Source: UBA11865 sp963749825
Lineage (GTDB): Bacteria; Chloroflexota; Anaerolineae; Promineifilales; Promineifilaceae
Assembly (NCBI GenBank): GCA_963749825.1
Contig: CAVVOI010000012.1
Span: forward strand, 1,302,001-1,366,000
Length of the DNA: 64,000 bases
Direction: 5' to 3'
The translations under genes and the position numbers were made by a program. Shown piece after piece: positions 55,556 to 64,000 of this stretch. Every line of letters begins with the position of its first letter. Position 1 is the stretch's first letter. Below the pieces are notes generated by a model, which saw only the letters and a list, made by a program, of their open reading frames with translations, was not told the DNA's origin and did not search any database.

Positions 55556-56965
55556 ATGCCAGCTACCAGGATGCTTATGATCTACCAACTTGTAACTTCT
55601 GCCGAATACAATGAAAAAGAGGCCGATGCCGTCCGGCAATTCAAAACCCTTCTCTCTCATGGTCAAAACATTTCAATCAAGAAGAATGCCAGGCATATTT
55701 TCAAAGATAGAGACGATAAACAGAATCTAGACCTTCGTCACTTTAATCAGGTGCTTAGCATTGATACCGAAAAAAATGTTGCCACGGTTGAGGGTATGAC
55801 CACGTTTTATGATCTGGTCGATGCCACGCTAGCCTTCAACCTGATGCCCCAGGCTGTGCCTGAATTAAGATCTATCACAGTCGGAGGAGTAATCGCTGGG
55901 TTAGGTGGGCAATCCTCCAGCTTCAAATTCGGTCTCGTTCATGAAATGGTGACCGACTTTGACCTTCTCACCGGGGAGGGAAAAGTCATTCATTGCTCAC
56001 CCACATCCAACTCCGACATCTATTATATGTTGCCCAACTCATACGGGTCTTTGGGGTACGTTCTAAAGTGCAACATTAAACTCAATAAAATTGCACCCTA
56101 TGTAAAATTGTTATACCTCAGGTTCTCAAAAGCTGCGGAATTTTTTGAAGCGATGATTCGTGAGGTATTGTCAGGTAAAGCTGATTTTATTGAAGGAGCC
56201 AGTTTCTCTCCGAGTAACTACATTCTACTTGTTGGGAACTTCACTGATGAACTCCCGTCAACAGAAAAGAGTTTGGTCCCACTTTATGAGCCCTTTTTCA
56301 GAAGCATCCAGGATCCTGACACCGGTTTCAGGTACCTTACTATTCACGACTACATCTGGCGATGGGATCCGGATGCTTTTTGGGCGACTGACCAAAAAAA
56401 CCCGATTGGCACGACTCTATTGAACCCAATATTCAGAAGGACCCTCGGCCGATACCTGCTGCGGTCAGATAGGCTCGTTAAAATTGGCCAGTTCCGAAAC
56501 AGACTCCGCAAGAAGGGTATGGCTAAATACATATTTCTCGAGACAAAGCGTATGGAAGGTCTGATTCAAGACGCCGCCATTCCATTTGACTCAGCTGCAG
56601 AGTTTGACGCTTGGTTAGCCAAAGAGTTTCATATATTTCCACTTTGGTACTGTCCTGTTAAAACGACCAAGCCCATTGGCACCTACCCTCTCTACAGACC
56701 TGCATCTGAATTCGTGCTCGATTTTGGTTTTTACACATCCATCGAGTTAGACGATCACATGGAACCTTACTTCTACAATAAACAAATCGAGAATAGGCTG
56801 GTGGAATTGGGCGGGCTTAAATGCCTCTATTCCGACACCTTCTTTGGCAAAGAACAGTTTTGGACTATTTACGACAAACAGGCTTACGATCAAGTCAAAG
56901 CTAAATATGATCCGCAAAATACCTACCTTGATCTGTACCAAAAAGTAGCCAACAAACTCGACTAA
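55556..56965 (+). CDS. FAD-binding oxidoreductase (DHCR24/DWARF1-like)
   Basis: The protein has a PCMH-type FAD-binding domain (about residues 30-190), with RHIFKDRDDKQNLDLRHFN, ATVEGMTTFYDLVDATL, VGGVIAGLGGQSSSFKFG and NSYGSLGYVLKCN. Its overall order and the KFGLVHEMVTDFDLLTGEGKV segment resemble the delta24-sterol reductase/cytokinin oxidase-like branch. No signal peptide is seen. The substrate is unknown. Start codons 55529 (TTG), 55556 (ATG) and 55577 (ATG, with AGG close by) are all possible. The base composition looks more AT-rich than the flanking genes, which may hint at a different origin. Confidence 0.85.
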   Translation: MPATRMLMIYQLVTSAEYNEKEADAVRQFKTLLSHGQNISIKKNARHIFKDRDDKQNLDLRHFNQVLSIDTEKNVATVEGMTTFYDLVDATLAFNLMPQAVPELRSITVGGVIAGLGGQSSSFKFGLVHEMVTDFDLLTGEGKVIHCSPTSNSDIYYMLPNSYGSLGYVLKCNIKLNKIAPYVKLLYLRFSKAAEFFEAMIREVLSGKADFIEGASFSPSNYILLVGNFTDELPSTEKSLVPLYEPFFRSIQDPDTGFRYLTIHDYIWRWDPDAFWATDQKNPIGTTLLNPIFRRTLGRYLLRSDRLVKIGQFRNRLRKKGMAKYIFLETKRMEGLIQDAAIPFDSAAEFDAWLAKEFHIFPLWYCPVKTTKPIGTYPLYRPASEFVLDFGFYTSIELDDHMEPYFYNKQIENRLVELGGLKCLYSDTFFGKEQFWTIYDKQAYDQVKAKYDPQNTYLDLYQKVANKLD

Positions 56966-57487
56966 AGAGTAAACTGGATAAGGTTTCCCCTTAAATGCAA
57001 TGCTCTCCTGAAATCAGGCCGCATCGAGCATCTATTGCTGTATGTTATCCACCAGGCGTCTATGGTTTAACGTCTAGCGCGGTTGGGTATCGTTAGTTTC
57101 TTCCTGGTTGGAATAGCAGATTAAATCGTCAACCGGAGGGATATGCTAAAGCCTATATTATTAGCCGTCGTAGCCGTGCAAAAAAGCCCCATTTTTCAAA
57201 TTGATCTTACTGCATATAATAGTTGTTGGTTCGCACAGACATTCCACCATGCAAGCGTTACAAAGTGACCCGGATTGGACTTTATATAATCCTCAAGGGG
57301 TTAGGCTCTGGTGGCTTTACCACTTTCTTCAAGGTTTGAGATAACCAGCGTAGCGTTGAAAATACCTGATGCCGGTCGAAGTAGCGACAAAGATAAACAA
57401 GAAGTCACCAAGGTGAATGGAAACCAGATGTCGCCTGAGCTTTAAAGCAGCTCCTGTTCATTCTGTCGATTTTCCTGGGAGACAAGT
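56966..57487. other. Intergenic stretch with no gene seen
   Basis: No convincing coding frame. A TATAAT is present at about 57216 but no matching -35 was found. The ribosome site GGGAG for the next gene lies just before 57488. Confidence 0.4.
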
Positions 57488-59245
57488 GTGTCTTCGAAAG
57501 ACCATTCAAATAGTCAAAATAAATCTAGCGCAAAACAACTGTCGCCGAAGCCAGCGGCCGCGAATCTAAATTCAGCAACCGAGCAGCCGGCCCTTTCGGC
57601 CGATCTCCTCCAACAAGCCAGAAGCGACCCCGGCAACCTTAAACCGCGTCAAATGCTAATACTTCAAAAAGTGGTAGGCAATCAGGCCATACAACGGTTG
57701 CTAGATTCTAAATCAGAAGAACCCGGAACACCTTCGGATACCCCGATTGGATCTGTTGATGGTTCCCTAGTGCAACGACGCGACCTTCATCAAGGCGCTG
57801 CTGTGCCAGACACGGCAGGACAAGAGGCGATCACGGGAGCTATGAATCCACGCGCTGAGGTATCTTCGGGGGGAACTGTAACGGTTCGAACCTGGGGCGG
57901 TCGAACGGGAGGCGCAGGTTCCCCTACACCAGCGCAACAGCGAGTCCGAACCCAAACCTTTCGAGCCCTTCACAATGCCATTCGGGGAGAACTTAATCAG
58001 AATCTAACCTGGATCCGGCCGCTGGCCCAAAGCTACGCTACAGACCGGGTATCGCCGGACGACCTGGAAGGGGCGGGCAATGCCGCTGCGGGTGTCGTGC
58101 GTAATCACGTGGGATCCTATATCCGCAACTCCGTTGGCGGCGTAGCCCGTTCGCGCCACGGATTCAGGGCTGGCTCCAATCTGCTCGATGCCTACGATCC
58201 GGCCGATCGAGCCACAGCCGGTGAGCCCATCTCGGCTGAAGCAGTCGTTTGGTGGGCGCTCATGAATTCGCCTTCGGCCGCTGTCAGAAGCAGGTTCGCA
58301 TTCAATCCTGACGATACCGAGGAAGGAGATTGGTTAGAAAATCACGCTATACCCGGTATCATTGGCTCTCGGCGGGCCGATTTCGAACTTTGGGACAGAT
58401 TCGGTTTTGCTATGGTCGGCCGGCTTGGCAATAGAACCCTCGCTACCACTATGCCCCCTACCGGAGCCTCTACAACGGCTCCTCAAGGAGGTGGGTTGTC
58501 ACCCGCCCAGCGCGGAGCCCGTTGGGGCGCCTTCGCCGAACTCATGCATGAATACTTCCACCTGGTTGAGCATCCGAGCCATGAACGAGCCCGAAACCAC
58601 AGCGATATTGGTTCGGCCCTGAACGAGGGTGTCACAGACATTCTCACCGAAGATACCTACAACGCCAATGTCAATAACGTTCGTCGTGACGCTACCATTA
58701 TAGGACAGGTCGAAGGAAGCTCGCCCGGACCGGGCACTGTCGTACCAACAAGTATGCTGCCCGCCCAATATCAGATCGCCTACCCAGACGAAGTGGCCGA
58801 TGTCCGCAGCGCTCTGGGATCGGTCAACCTGAATGGTTTCAAGTCCGCCTACCTGATGGGGCACGTCGAGTACGTTGGCCTCACGCCCAGCGGCGGCACC
58901 CGGACATCCGTGGCCGAAGGCACGGGACAAGGTCTCGATATCCCCTCCAGCGTAACCACCCTGGCCAACCTCGCCCGAGCCAGCGGGCAGTCACAGGCGG
59001 CCATCCGTGCTGCCAATCCCCAGGTGACCTCGTGGACGCCCCTGCCGAGCCGGCTCAATGTGCCCAATTGGCGGGAACATATCGTCGTGGCCAGCCGTGG
59101 CACGGCCGAAACGATTGGCCAAATCGCCAGGCAGCACGGTGTATCCGTGGCTGATCTGCATGCCCACAACAATCACCTCTCCGGCTGGCCTATCCTGACG
59201 GCCGGGATGAAAGTCCTCATACCGCCGCAAGGTTTCCGGCCGTGA
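57488..59245 (+). CDS. Candidate eCIS-type effector: tag, HEYFH metalloprotease, LysM
   Basis: The 585-residue protein starts at GTG 57488 after GGGAG. Residues 54-72 read RQMLILQKVVGNQAIQRLL, matching the LQ-x-x-x-GN-x-A-x-x-RL tag often found at the N-terminus of proteins encoded with extracellular contractile injection systems, typically DUF4157-linked. A disordered Pro/Gly/Thr region follows to about 150. The core has HEYFH (His354, Glu355, His358) and a possible third zinc ligand Glu380 in NEGVTDILTE, which suits a gluzincin peptidase. The last about 55 residues form a LysM-like domain (TAETIGQIARQHGVSVADL). No signal peptide is seen, which fits export by a contractile device rather than Sec. 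The next gene overlaps it by 4 bp. No eCIS structural gene is in the window. Confidence 0.8.
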   Translation: MSSKDHSNSQNKSSAKQLSPKPAAANLNSATEQPALSADLLQQARSDPGNLKPRQMLILQKVVGNQAIQRLLDSKSEEPGTPSDTPIGSVDGSLVQRRDLHQGAAVPDTAGQEAITGAMNPRAEVSSGGTVTVRTWGGRTGGAGSPTPAQQRVRTQTFRALHNAIRGELNQNLTWIRPLAQSYATDRVSPDDLEGAGNAAAGVVRNHVGSYIRNSVGGVARSRHGFRAGSNLLDAYDPADRATAGEPISAEAVVWWALMNSPSAAVRSRFAFNPDDTEEGDWLENHAIPGIIGSRRADFELWDRFGFAMVGRLGNRTLATTMPPTGASTTAPQGGGLSPAQRGARWGAFAELMHEYFHLVEHPSHERARNHSDIGSALNEGVTDILTEDTYNANVNNVRRDATIIGQVEGSSPGPGTVVPTSMLPAQYQIAYPDEVADVRSALGSVNLNGFKSAYLMGHVEYVGLTPSGGTRTSVAEGTGQGLDIPSSVTTLANLARASGQSQAAIRAANPQVTSWTPLPSRLNVPNWREHIVVASRGTAETIGQIARQHGVSVADLHAHNNHLSGWPILTAGMKVLIPPQGFRP

Positions 59246-59777
59246 CTCCAGAAAGAGAAGCGATAAGATCCGCGATAGTCGACATCGTCCAATTGCGGCT
59301 GGATTCATTTACCGGACTCGTTCCCGGAACGACAAAAGCTGATGTCGTACAGGCTGTCGGCCCCATTTACGCGGAAGGGTTTGGGGGAGGCATTATTCCA
59401 CTTTGGACGACGGTTCACGAGATCGCCTCTCTTGGGCGACTAACGGCCTGGTACCAGCTGGACGAAGACTCGGACCAAGATGGCATCGGACCAGATCATC
59501 CTGTCACCTGGATCCAACGGCCGATCGTTCCCACTGATGTAGCCGAGCTGTTAAAGTTGCCGGGCAGCCACCAACCCGCTCGAGTGGACCATCTCAAGGC
59601 CTGGCCGGACCATGGTTTGTGTCTCTGGTGCAGTCGCAGATCCCGGCTGCCAACGTTGCTTTTCGCCTTTCCGCCGATGAGCCCATCCGAATTCGACCAA
59701 TCCCCTATGGTCAGCATCGGTTAGTAACTGTACTAGAAAACAGAAGCCCCATGAGCAACCAATCACCCTCCTTGTGA
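59242..59777 (+). pseudogene. Overlapping partner of the effector, with a one-base deletion
   Basis: GTG 59242 overlaps the TGA of the effector gene (GTGA), so translation is coupled. Residues 1-123 are well formed (VPGTTKADVVQAVGPIY, GRLTAWYQLDEDSDQDGIG), then the frame drifts into non-protein-like sequence. Adding one T in the TTT at 59616-59618 restores PDHGFVSLVQSQIPAANVAF and RPIPYGQHRLVTVLENRSP and ends at 59777, for about 178 residues. It may be an immunity or adaptor protein, by analogy with toxin-immunity pairs, but I recognise no family. Confidence 0.65.
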
Positions 59778-60005
59778 AGACGTACATCGAATCCCTGTTG
59801 ATAAACCCGTCGCGTGACCCGGGGCAAGTGGCCGTCAAAAGTAATGTGTAAGGTGACAATTACGGCAGCCGCAGCGGTTACGTGTATGCAAAATGCAAAG
59901 AGTGCTTCTGAAATTCCTCAGGTCTGATGATTGAGATTTGAGAGGTTTTTGATTGGAGCCAAGTTAAGAAAAACGCTGCACTAAGACAGACAATATCCTC
60001 GCCAC

Positions 60006-60038
60006 AAAAAACAGCCGGACCCTTTCGAGCCCGGCCGT
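60006..60038 (-). terminator. Terminator for the Gfo/Idh/MocA gene
   Basis: ACAGCCGG (60011-60018) and CCGGCCGT (60031-60038) form an 8-bp stem with one wobble on the minus strand, followed by T residues from the A-run at 60006-60010. Confidence 0.75.
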
Positions 60039-60061
60039 TTCCAGTCAAGGTTTACCTTCGA

Positions 60062-61171
60062 CTACCCGAGAGTGAACTCTGGCAGCTTAATGGTTGTACC
60101 CCCTTGCAAGGCTGATTCGTGAGCCAGAATACCAACGGCAGTCCAGTTGGCCGACTGCTGTGCGTTCGGAAATGGATCTCGATCTTCCTTGATGCTGGTT
60201 ATAAACTCGTGCGTCATGTGGGGATGAGAACCACCATGCCCCGCGCCTTGGATAAAGGAAAGGTGCTGCTCTTCTTCGCCATAGACGCCTTTGGTAGTAA
60301 AGCGTTGTATCTCTTCAGGCAATAAGTGTGCATAGTCTAGCACATTCACCAGATGCGGCGTTTCGCCAATATGAACAACCGGCGGCTGATGCTCAATCAA
60401 GGGCCACTCAAAAGCCATTTTGCTGCCATAAACGTCAATACTCTCACGATATTGGCGAGCCGTATTAAACAGATGGCGCATCACCTCGGCGACAATATCC
60501 GAATCCTTCATCTTGATGTGTGCCGTTTCTATGGCAAAGGGAGAATTATACTTGGGGATGAGGTACTCTTGGATGCGGCCGGAGCCAAAGCATGTCACTG
60601 ACTCAGCATCCAAACGAGGAAGGGCCAAACAAGGGCTGACAACATGTGTTGCATAATGCATTGGCGGCAGCCCTTCCCAGTAGCCCGGCCAACCCATCAT
60701 ATCCTGTTGATGCGTGGCCCGCAGATATTGGATGCGACCTAGCTTGCCTGTTTCGTAGAGCTCTTTAGCATAAAGATATTCTCGCGAGTAGATGACGGTT
60801 TCCATCATCATGTAATTTTTGCCCGATTCCTTCTGTGCTTCCACAATCGCTTCTAATTCTTCAATAGAGGTCGCGGCCGGGACTGTGCAGGCAACATGCT
60901 TTCCAGCTTTCAAGCCGGCGATACTCATCTTGGCATGTTCGTGAATCGGTGTGTTGATGTGTACTGCATCAACATCTGGATCTTTTAGCAGTTCATAGTA
61001 ATCGGTATAGCGTTTCTCAATATTGAATGCATCACCAATTTGATCCAGCTGGCTTTGCGTACGCTGACAGATCGCGTACAGGTTAGCGTCGGGATGATTC
61101 TGATAGATGGGGATGAACTCTGCTCCAAAACCCAATCCAACAATGGCGAAATTTAATTTTTTGTCAGTCAT
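60062..61171 (-). CDS. Gfo/Idh/MocA-family NAD(P)-dependent oxidoreductase
   Basis: The 369-residue protein has the N-terminal Rossmann fold (FAIVGLGFGAEFIP) and the C-terminal alpha/beta domain of this family. The position that reads EKP in many members reads CTVPAA here (GKHVACTVPAATSIEELE), a variant known from some MocA-like branches. The GAGHGGSHPHMTHEFITSI segment near the C-terminus is typical of the substrate side. These enzymes usually act on sugars or inositols. ATG 61171 has GGGG upstream and a terminator follows the gene. Confidence 0.9.
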   Translation of the reverse strand: MTDKKLNFAIVGLGFGAEFIPIYQNHPDANLYAICQRTQSQLDQIGDAFNIEKRYTDYYELLKDPDVDAVHINTPIHEHAKMSIAGLKAGKHVACTVPAATSIEELEAIVEAQKESGKNYMMMETVIYSREYLYAKELYETGKLGRIQYLRATHQQDMMGWPGYWEGLPPMHYATHVVSPCLALPRLDAESVTCFGSGRIQEYLIPKYNSPFAIETAHIKMKDSDIVAEVMRHLFNTARQYRESIDVYGSKMAFEWPLIEHQPPVVHIGETPHLVNVLDYAHLLPEEIQRFTTKGVYGEEEQHLSFIQGAGHGGSHPHMTHEFITSIKEDRDPFPNAQQSANWTAVGILAHESALQGGTTIKLPEFTLG

Positions 61172-61559
61172 ATTCTGTTACCCCTTTTCAGAAAAAGTCG
61201 AAATATGTTGATAAGAATTTTGCGAGAGATGAGCAGGAATATTTGCTCATTCAGGACATACGATGGCAAGCATAATTATTTTACGTCCGCTAAAATAAAT
61301 GGTCAATATGGATTGTGCTTCTCTTCACAATTAAAGGGCAAGCGAATCGGGTGGGCAAAGTCCTGTCAAGTAGAATGCAAAACGGCCGGACGGAATGTGT
61401 GCCCATCTATTCGACAACAATAATTTTTGGTCGCGCTGTAATTGTTTTTAAACCACTGATATCAGGAAATAGCGTCAAGATTCGCCAGAGTATATTTTTG
61501 GGAGTCAATCGCCATCATTATTTGCCAAGTCTGGCATTAAATGAGAACATGATCATTTA
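61172..61559. other. Intergenic stretch with no gene seen
   Basis: The stretch upstream of the oxidoreductase gene is AT-rich. Short plus-strand frames (61205-61701) have no supporting signals and overlap the end of the GT39 gene. Confidence 0.4.
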
Positions 61560-63511
61560 CTATTGTGGCATGACGCTCTCTTTTAACCTGCTACCGGTAC
61601 CTGGTACCTGCAAGGGAATGGCAACCTCCGTTTCTTCACTCCCCAATAGCGAAAGTCGCTGGAGCGTCTCTAGTTTGTACAAGCCTACTATGATTGTATA
61701 GTCACCGGCCGGCGAATTTGGTGGCAGTGCTAACCAATGCCGGTCACTGACTGGATCTTCAGGCTCCCACGAGGTGGTCGGTCGCGTGTTTAGCACGGGC
61801 ATACTGTCATGTTGAGCAACCAGTGCTCCATCAGGACCTACCAGATGGACGAACACGGTATAATCCTTATCCACCGGGGCGGTAGCCGACCACTCCAACT
61901 CTATCAGGTATGTCGAGGGTGACAGAGGTCTTGCCACCAGGTTATGCAAGATGATATCGGCGTTCTGGGCCTCAAACCTCGCCATCTCATTTGTCGACTC
62001 AGTTCGCTTTGACTTCGGCAGAAAAAGGGTGGCCTCGTCTTGATAATTCGTACGGCATGGTGACTACTGGCGCCCAATATTTGGCTAACGCAGACTGGAT
62101 CGCTTCCGTCAATTGGCCTGCTTTTCTAGTGGTAATCAGTACGGCCGTCGTAGCTGGATCCTGCAGCGCCGCCACCAGGGCTTCGTCCGATTCGGCCGCC
62201 AGCCGGGAGGTAGGAAGATATCCTGGATATTGATAGAAACGGCTGGCCGGCGGTCGACCGGCCAGGAGATAGAATATGCTGTTTCCGAATACGAGAATGG
62301 GCGAATCTTCCGGTGTCACCAGCGTGAGGGCCTGGCCTATAGCTTCTTCCTGGGCAAAACCGGATGAAGGGTATCTGGTTTCGCGCGTTAGCGTAGTTAA
62401 AGTCACGCATCAGACCCGGTAGCGTCACAACGGCCAACAAGCAAAGGATGAGGATCGCACCTGACACGATAGTTTGCTTTGTACTAAGTTGCTGCCAACC
62501 CCAGGCCAAACCAATGCCGGCTAACAAACAGAGAGCGGCCACGGCCGGCAAAAGATAGTGGGAAAACCAATCCCAGCCAGTCTCTAGTTTAGGCGGCAGG
62601 AACAGGAAGAACACTTCCATAGTCACCCAGATCGTTAGCAGCCATACAGCTGGTTGACGCAATCGGGCAGCTAAAAGAAGTCCAAGGAGTGCCAACGGTA
62701 CAAACGGCCGCTTGATAGCCCAATTCAGGAAAGAAGCGATCTTTTCTTGCCATCCTGTCAGCGGCGCCAGCCGTTCGGCGCCAGAGATAAAATGTAGAAA
62801 ATCCGGCCCGCTTCCTTGAACGAATATCATCACTGCTACCAGCAAAAGGACAGCCACCATGCCGCCTAGAAACAGAAGGCCTGCCCGAATTTTCTCGCCG
62901 CCGGGACGGACCAGCCACCAGATAATCAAGAACAAAACGACCGTGCCGACCAAAACGAGGGCCGAAATCTTGAAAAGCAAGGCCAGGCCAGCCATCGCTC
63001 CGGCGAGCAACCAGGCCCGCGGCGCACTTGTTTGCACAGCCCGGATAGCCAGGGCCATGCTCAATACGGCAAAGGCCGTCTCGAGATTCTCCAGCATGGC
63101 GAAGCGCGACCAGAAAATGGGCAGTGGAGCCACGGCAAACAAAAGGCCAGCCAGAATACCGGCGCCATAAGTAACCTTCCGATTGCTGTCGGCGCTGCTC
63201 AGTCCGGCGCTCAGCCACTGACCGGCCAGCTGCAATGACGCTACCGTGATCATGGCGGCGCTTAAGGACAATAAACGGCCGATCAACACATGAGCGCCCG
63301 CCAGGCGAAAAACGAAGGCCATTAGCAGGGCCAGACCAGGGGTATGGTTCCAAAACAGGTCCCGGTATAAAGAACTGCCTTCGACAATTTGCTCGGCGGC
63401 CGCAATATAGACGCCTTCATCGGCCTGAGTTCCCAGTTCGGTGACCAAGTGGACCCGCAAGCCAAATGCCAGAAGCAAAACCGCGATGATAATAGAGAGC
63501 CGAAAGCTCAT
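61560..63511 (-). pseudogene. GT39/PMT-like membrane glycosyltransferase with two frameshifts
   Basis: The N-terminal part (from ATG 63511) has the GT39-like signature GTQADEGVYIAAAEQIVEG and FWNHTPGLALLMAF and about ten membrane helices. The frame is lost after RDFNYANAR; removing one base in the TTT at 62379-62381 restores TRYPSSGFAQEEAIGQA. A second indel in the A5 run at 62022-62026 is needed to reach the beta-sandwich tail (YTVFVHLVGPDGALVAQHD). The restored protein has about 649 residues. GT39-like enzymes move sugars from lipid-linked donors. Both errors lie in homopolymers, so assembly error is likely. Confidence 0.75.
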
Positions 63512-63591
63512 AGCCCGAAAACATACCCAAGTAAACGACAATGGGCAAATGGTTCCATCTGTTGTGCACCGAGTATTGAGGGCTTATAGGA

Positions 63592-63738
63592 TCAGCGTGC
63601 GGTGTAGGTCAGCAGTCGACCGGAGGTTTTGATGGCGATATGATCCTCTGGTTCGAGGGCGACTATCTCATAGATGAAGCGGCGGCGTTCACTATCGCTG
63701 CCAGCCCTCTGGACAGTGAATATTACTATGCCAACCAC
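63592..63738 (-). CDS. Possible 48-residue small protein
   Basis: A reverse frame from GTG 63738 to TGA 63592 codes for VVGIVIFTVQRAGSDSERRR and then FIYEIVALEPEDHIAI. Its composition is protein-like, but there is no good ribosome site. It may be the remains of a longer gene. It lies just after the VOC gene. Confidence 0.3.
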   Translation of the reverse strand: MVGIVIFTVQRAGSDSERRRFIYEIVALEPEDHIAIKTSGRLLTYTAR

Positions 63739-63776
63739 AGTTTTGCTTGATAATGCCCAGAATAACGGTTCGGAAG

Positions 63777-64000
63777 TTAGGTCGCCATCTCGAAGATGGA
63801 GAGGATGTTGCCTTCGGGATCCTTGAACCAGGCCGATTTATAACCGGCGTCAGCGGTGGCGACGCCGCGGTCGTCAAAAGTTGCGCCTGGCATGTCCGGG
63901 TAAACCTCGAATGTAACACCCCGGCTGAGTAAATCCTTGGCTGCGGCGTCAAAATCAGCGACCATCCAACCGGCGGCCGTATGGTCTGCCTGGGTAGGGG
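63777..64000 (-). CDS. VOC-family (glyoxalase-like) protein, C-terminal part
   Basis: The frame is open to the window end, so the N-terminus lies outside. The visible about 74 residues include GWMVADFDAAAKDLLSRGVTFEVY and the typical ending DAGYKSAWFKDPEGNILSI. This is the second half of a vicinal-oxygen-chelate domain, which binds a divalent metal. VOC proteins include glyoxalases, dioxygenases and antibiotic-resistance proteins; which of these it is cannot be told. Confidence 0.85.
   Translation of the reverse strand, partial: PTQADHTAAGWMVADFDAAAKDLLSRGVTFEVYPDMPGATFDDRGVATADAGYKSAWFKDPEGNILSIFEMAT

Noticed and set aside
62589..63353. Second long minus-strand frame within the GT39 gene
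   Set aside because: It runs out of phase with the membrane-protein frame that carries the GT39 motif; its Arg-rich composition is typical of a shadow.
1..64000. tRNA, rRNA, CRISPR array, insertion sequence or transposase
   Set aside because: I looked for cloverleaf-like CCA ends, rRNA landmarks, direct repeat arrays and DDE/IS-type proteins by eye and saw none. A dedicated scan (tRNAscan, CRISPR finder, ISfinder) could still find short cases.

Overview
The window looks like a bacterial chromosome segment, most plausibly from an uncultured Chloroflexota (Anaerolineae-like) organism. This is inferred from gene content: a BTAD/NB-ARC/TPR regulator, cyclase-ATPase-TPR signalling proteins, three retaining GT4 glycosyltransferases, a GT39-like membrane glycosyltransferase, and secreted proteins with a YLPxxxK motif. 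TTG, GTG and probably one CTG start codon are used beside ATG, and several genes have promoters placed so that the mRNA would be leaderless. No rRNA, tRNA or CRISPR array was seen.

Layout. 1-6120: truncated collagen-linked c-type cytochrome lipoprotein, a membrane protein behind a promoter with an inverted repeat, a DinB-like protein, a YgfZ-like protein and gyrA. 6177-13820: oligoendopeptidase F, an XRE regulator, a LysM protein, small membrane proteins, a frameshifted membrane protein, a VTT/DedA protein and a secreted protein. 14099-24975: BTAD-type regulator, DRG-like GTPase, an alpha/beta-hydrolase that has lost catalytic residues, a cold-shock protein, a CAP-domain protein, an MFS transporter and a frameshifted isoprenylcysteine methyltransferase relative. 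25351-31908: PPK2, a proteasome-like Thr hydrolase, a beta-lactamase-fold hydrolase, DUF547, EamA and DUF1349 proteins. 32068-39987: secreted M6 metalloprotease and a complete BMP-type nucleoside/sugar ABC importer. 40230-44744: small proteins and a class III cyclase with an in-frame TGA. 44887-49487: GT4 cluster. 49702-55122: arylamine N-acetyltransferase, two-component system, CPBP protease and a pseudogene. 55465-64000: FAD oxidoreductase, a candidate eCIS-type metalloprotease effector with an overlapping partner gene, a Gfo/Idh/MocA oxidoreductase, a GT39-like protein and a truncated VOC protein.

The most interesting element is the pair at 57488-59777: a protein with an LQxxxGNxAxxRL-type N-terminal tag, a HEYFH zinc-protease core and a C-terminal LysM, overlapping the next gene by 4 bp. 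Second is the proteasome-fold protein at 26824-27606, whose Thr1/Asp17/Lys33 register is intact with no propeptide.

An unusual share of genes is broken by single-base events: 10935, 24656, 48328, 54385, 59616, 62022 and 62379 are indels, mostly in homopolymer runs, and 44235 and 55018 are in-frame stops. Many may be assembly or sequencing errors rather than real pseudogenes, so reading frames there should be treated as provisional.
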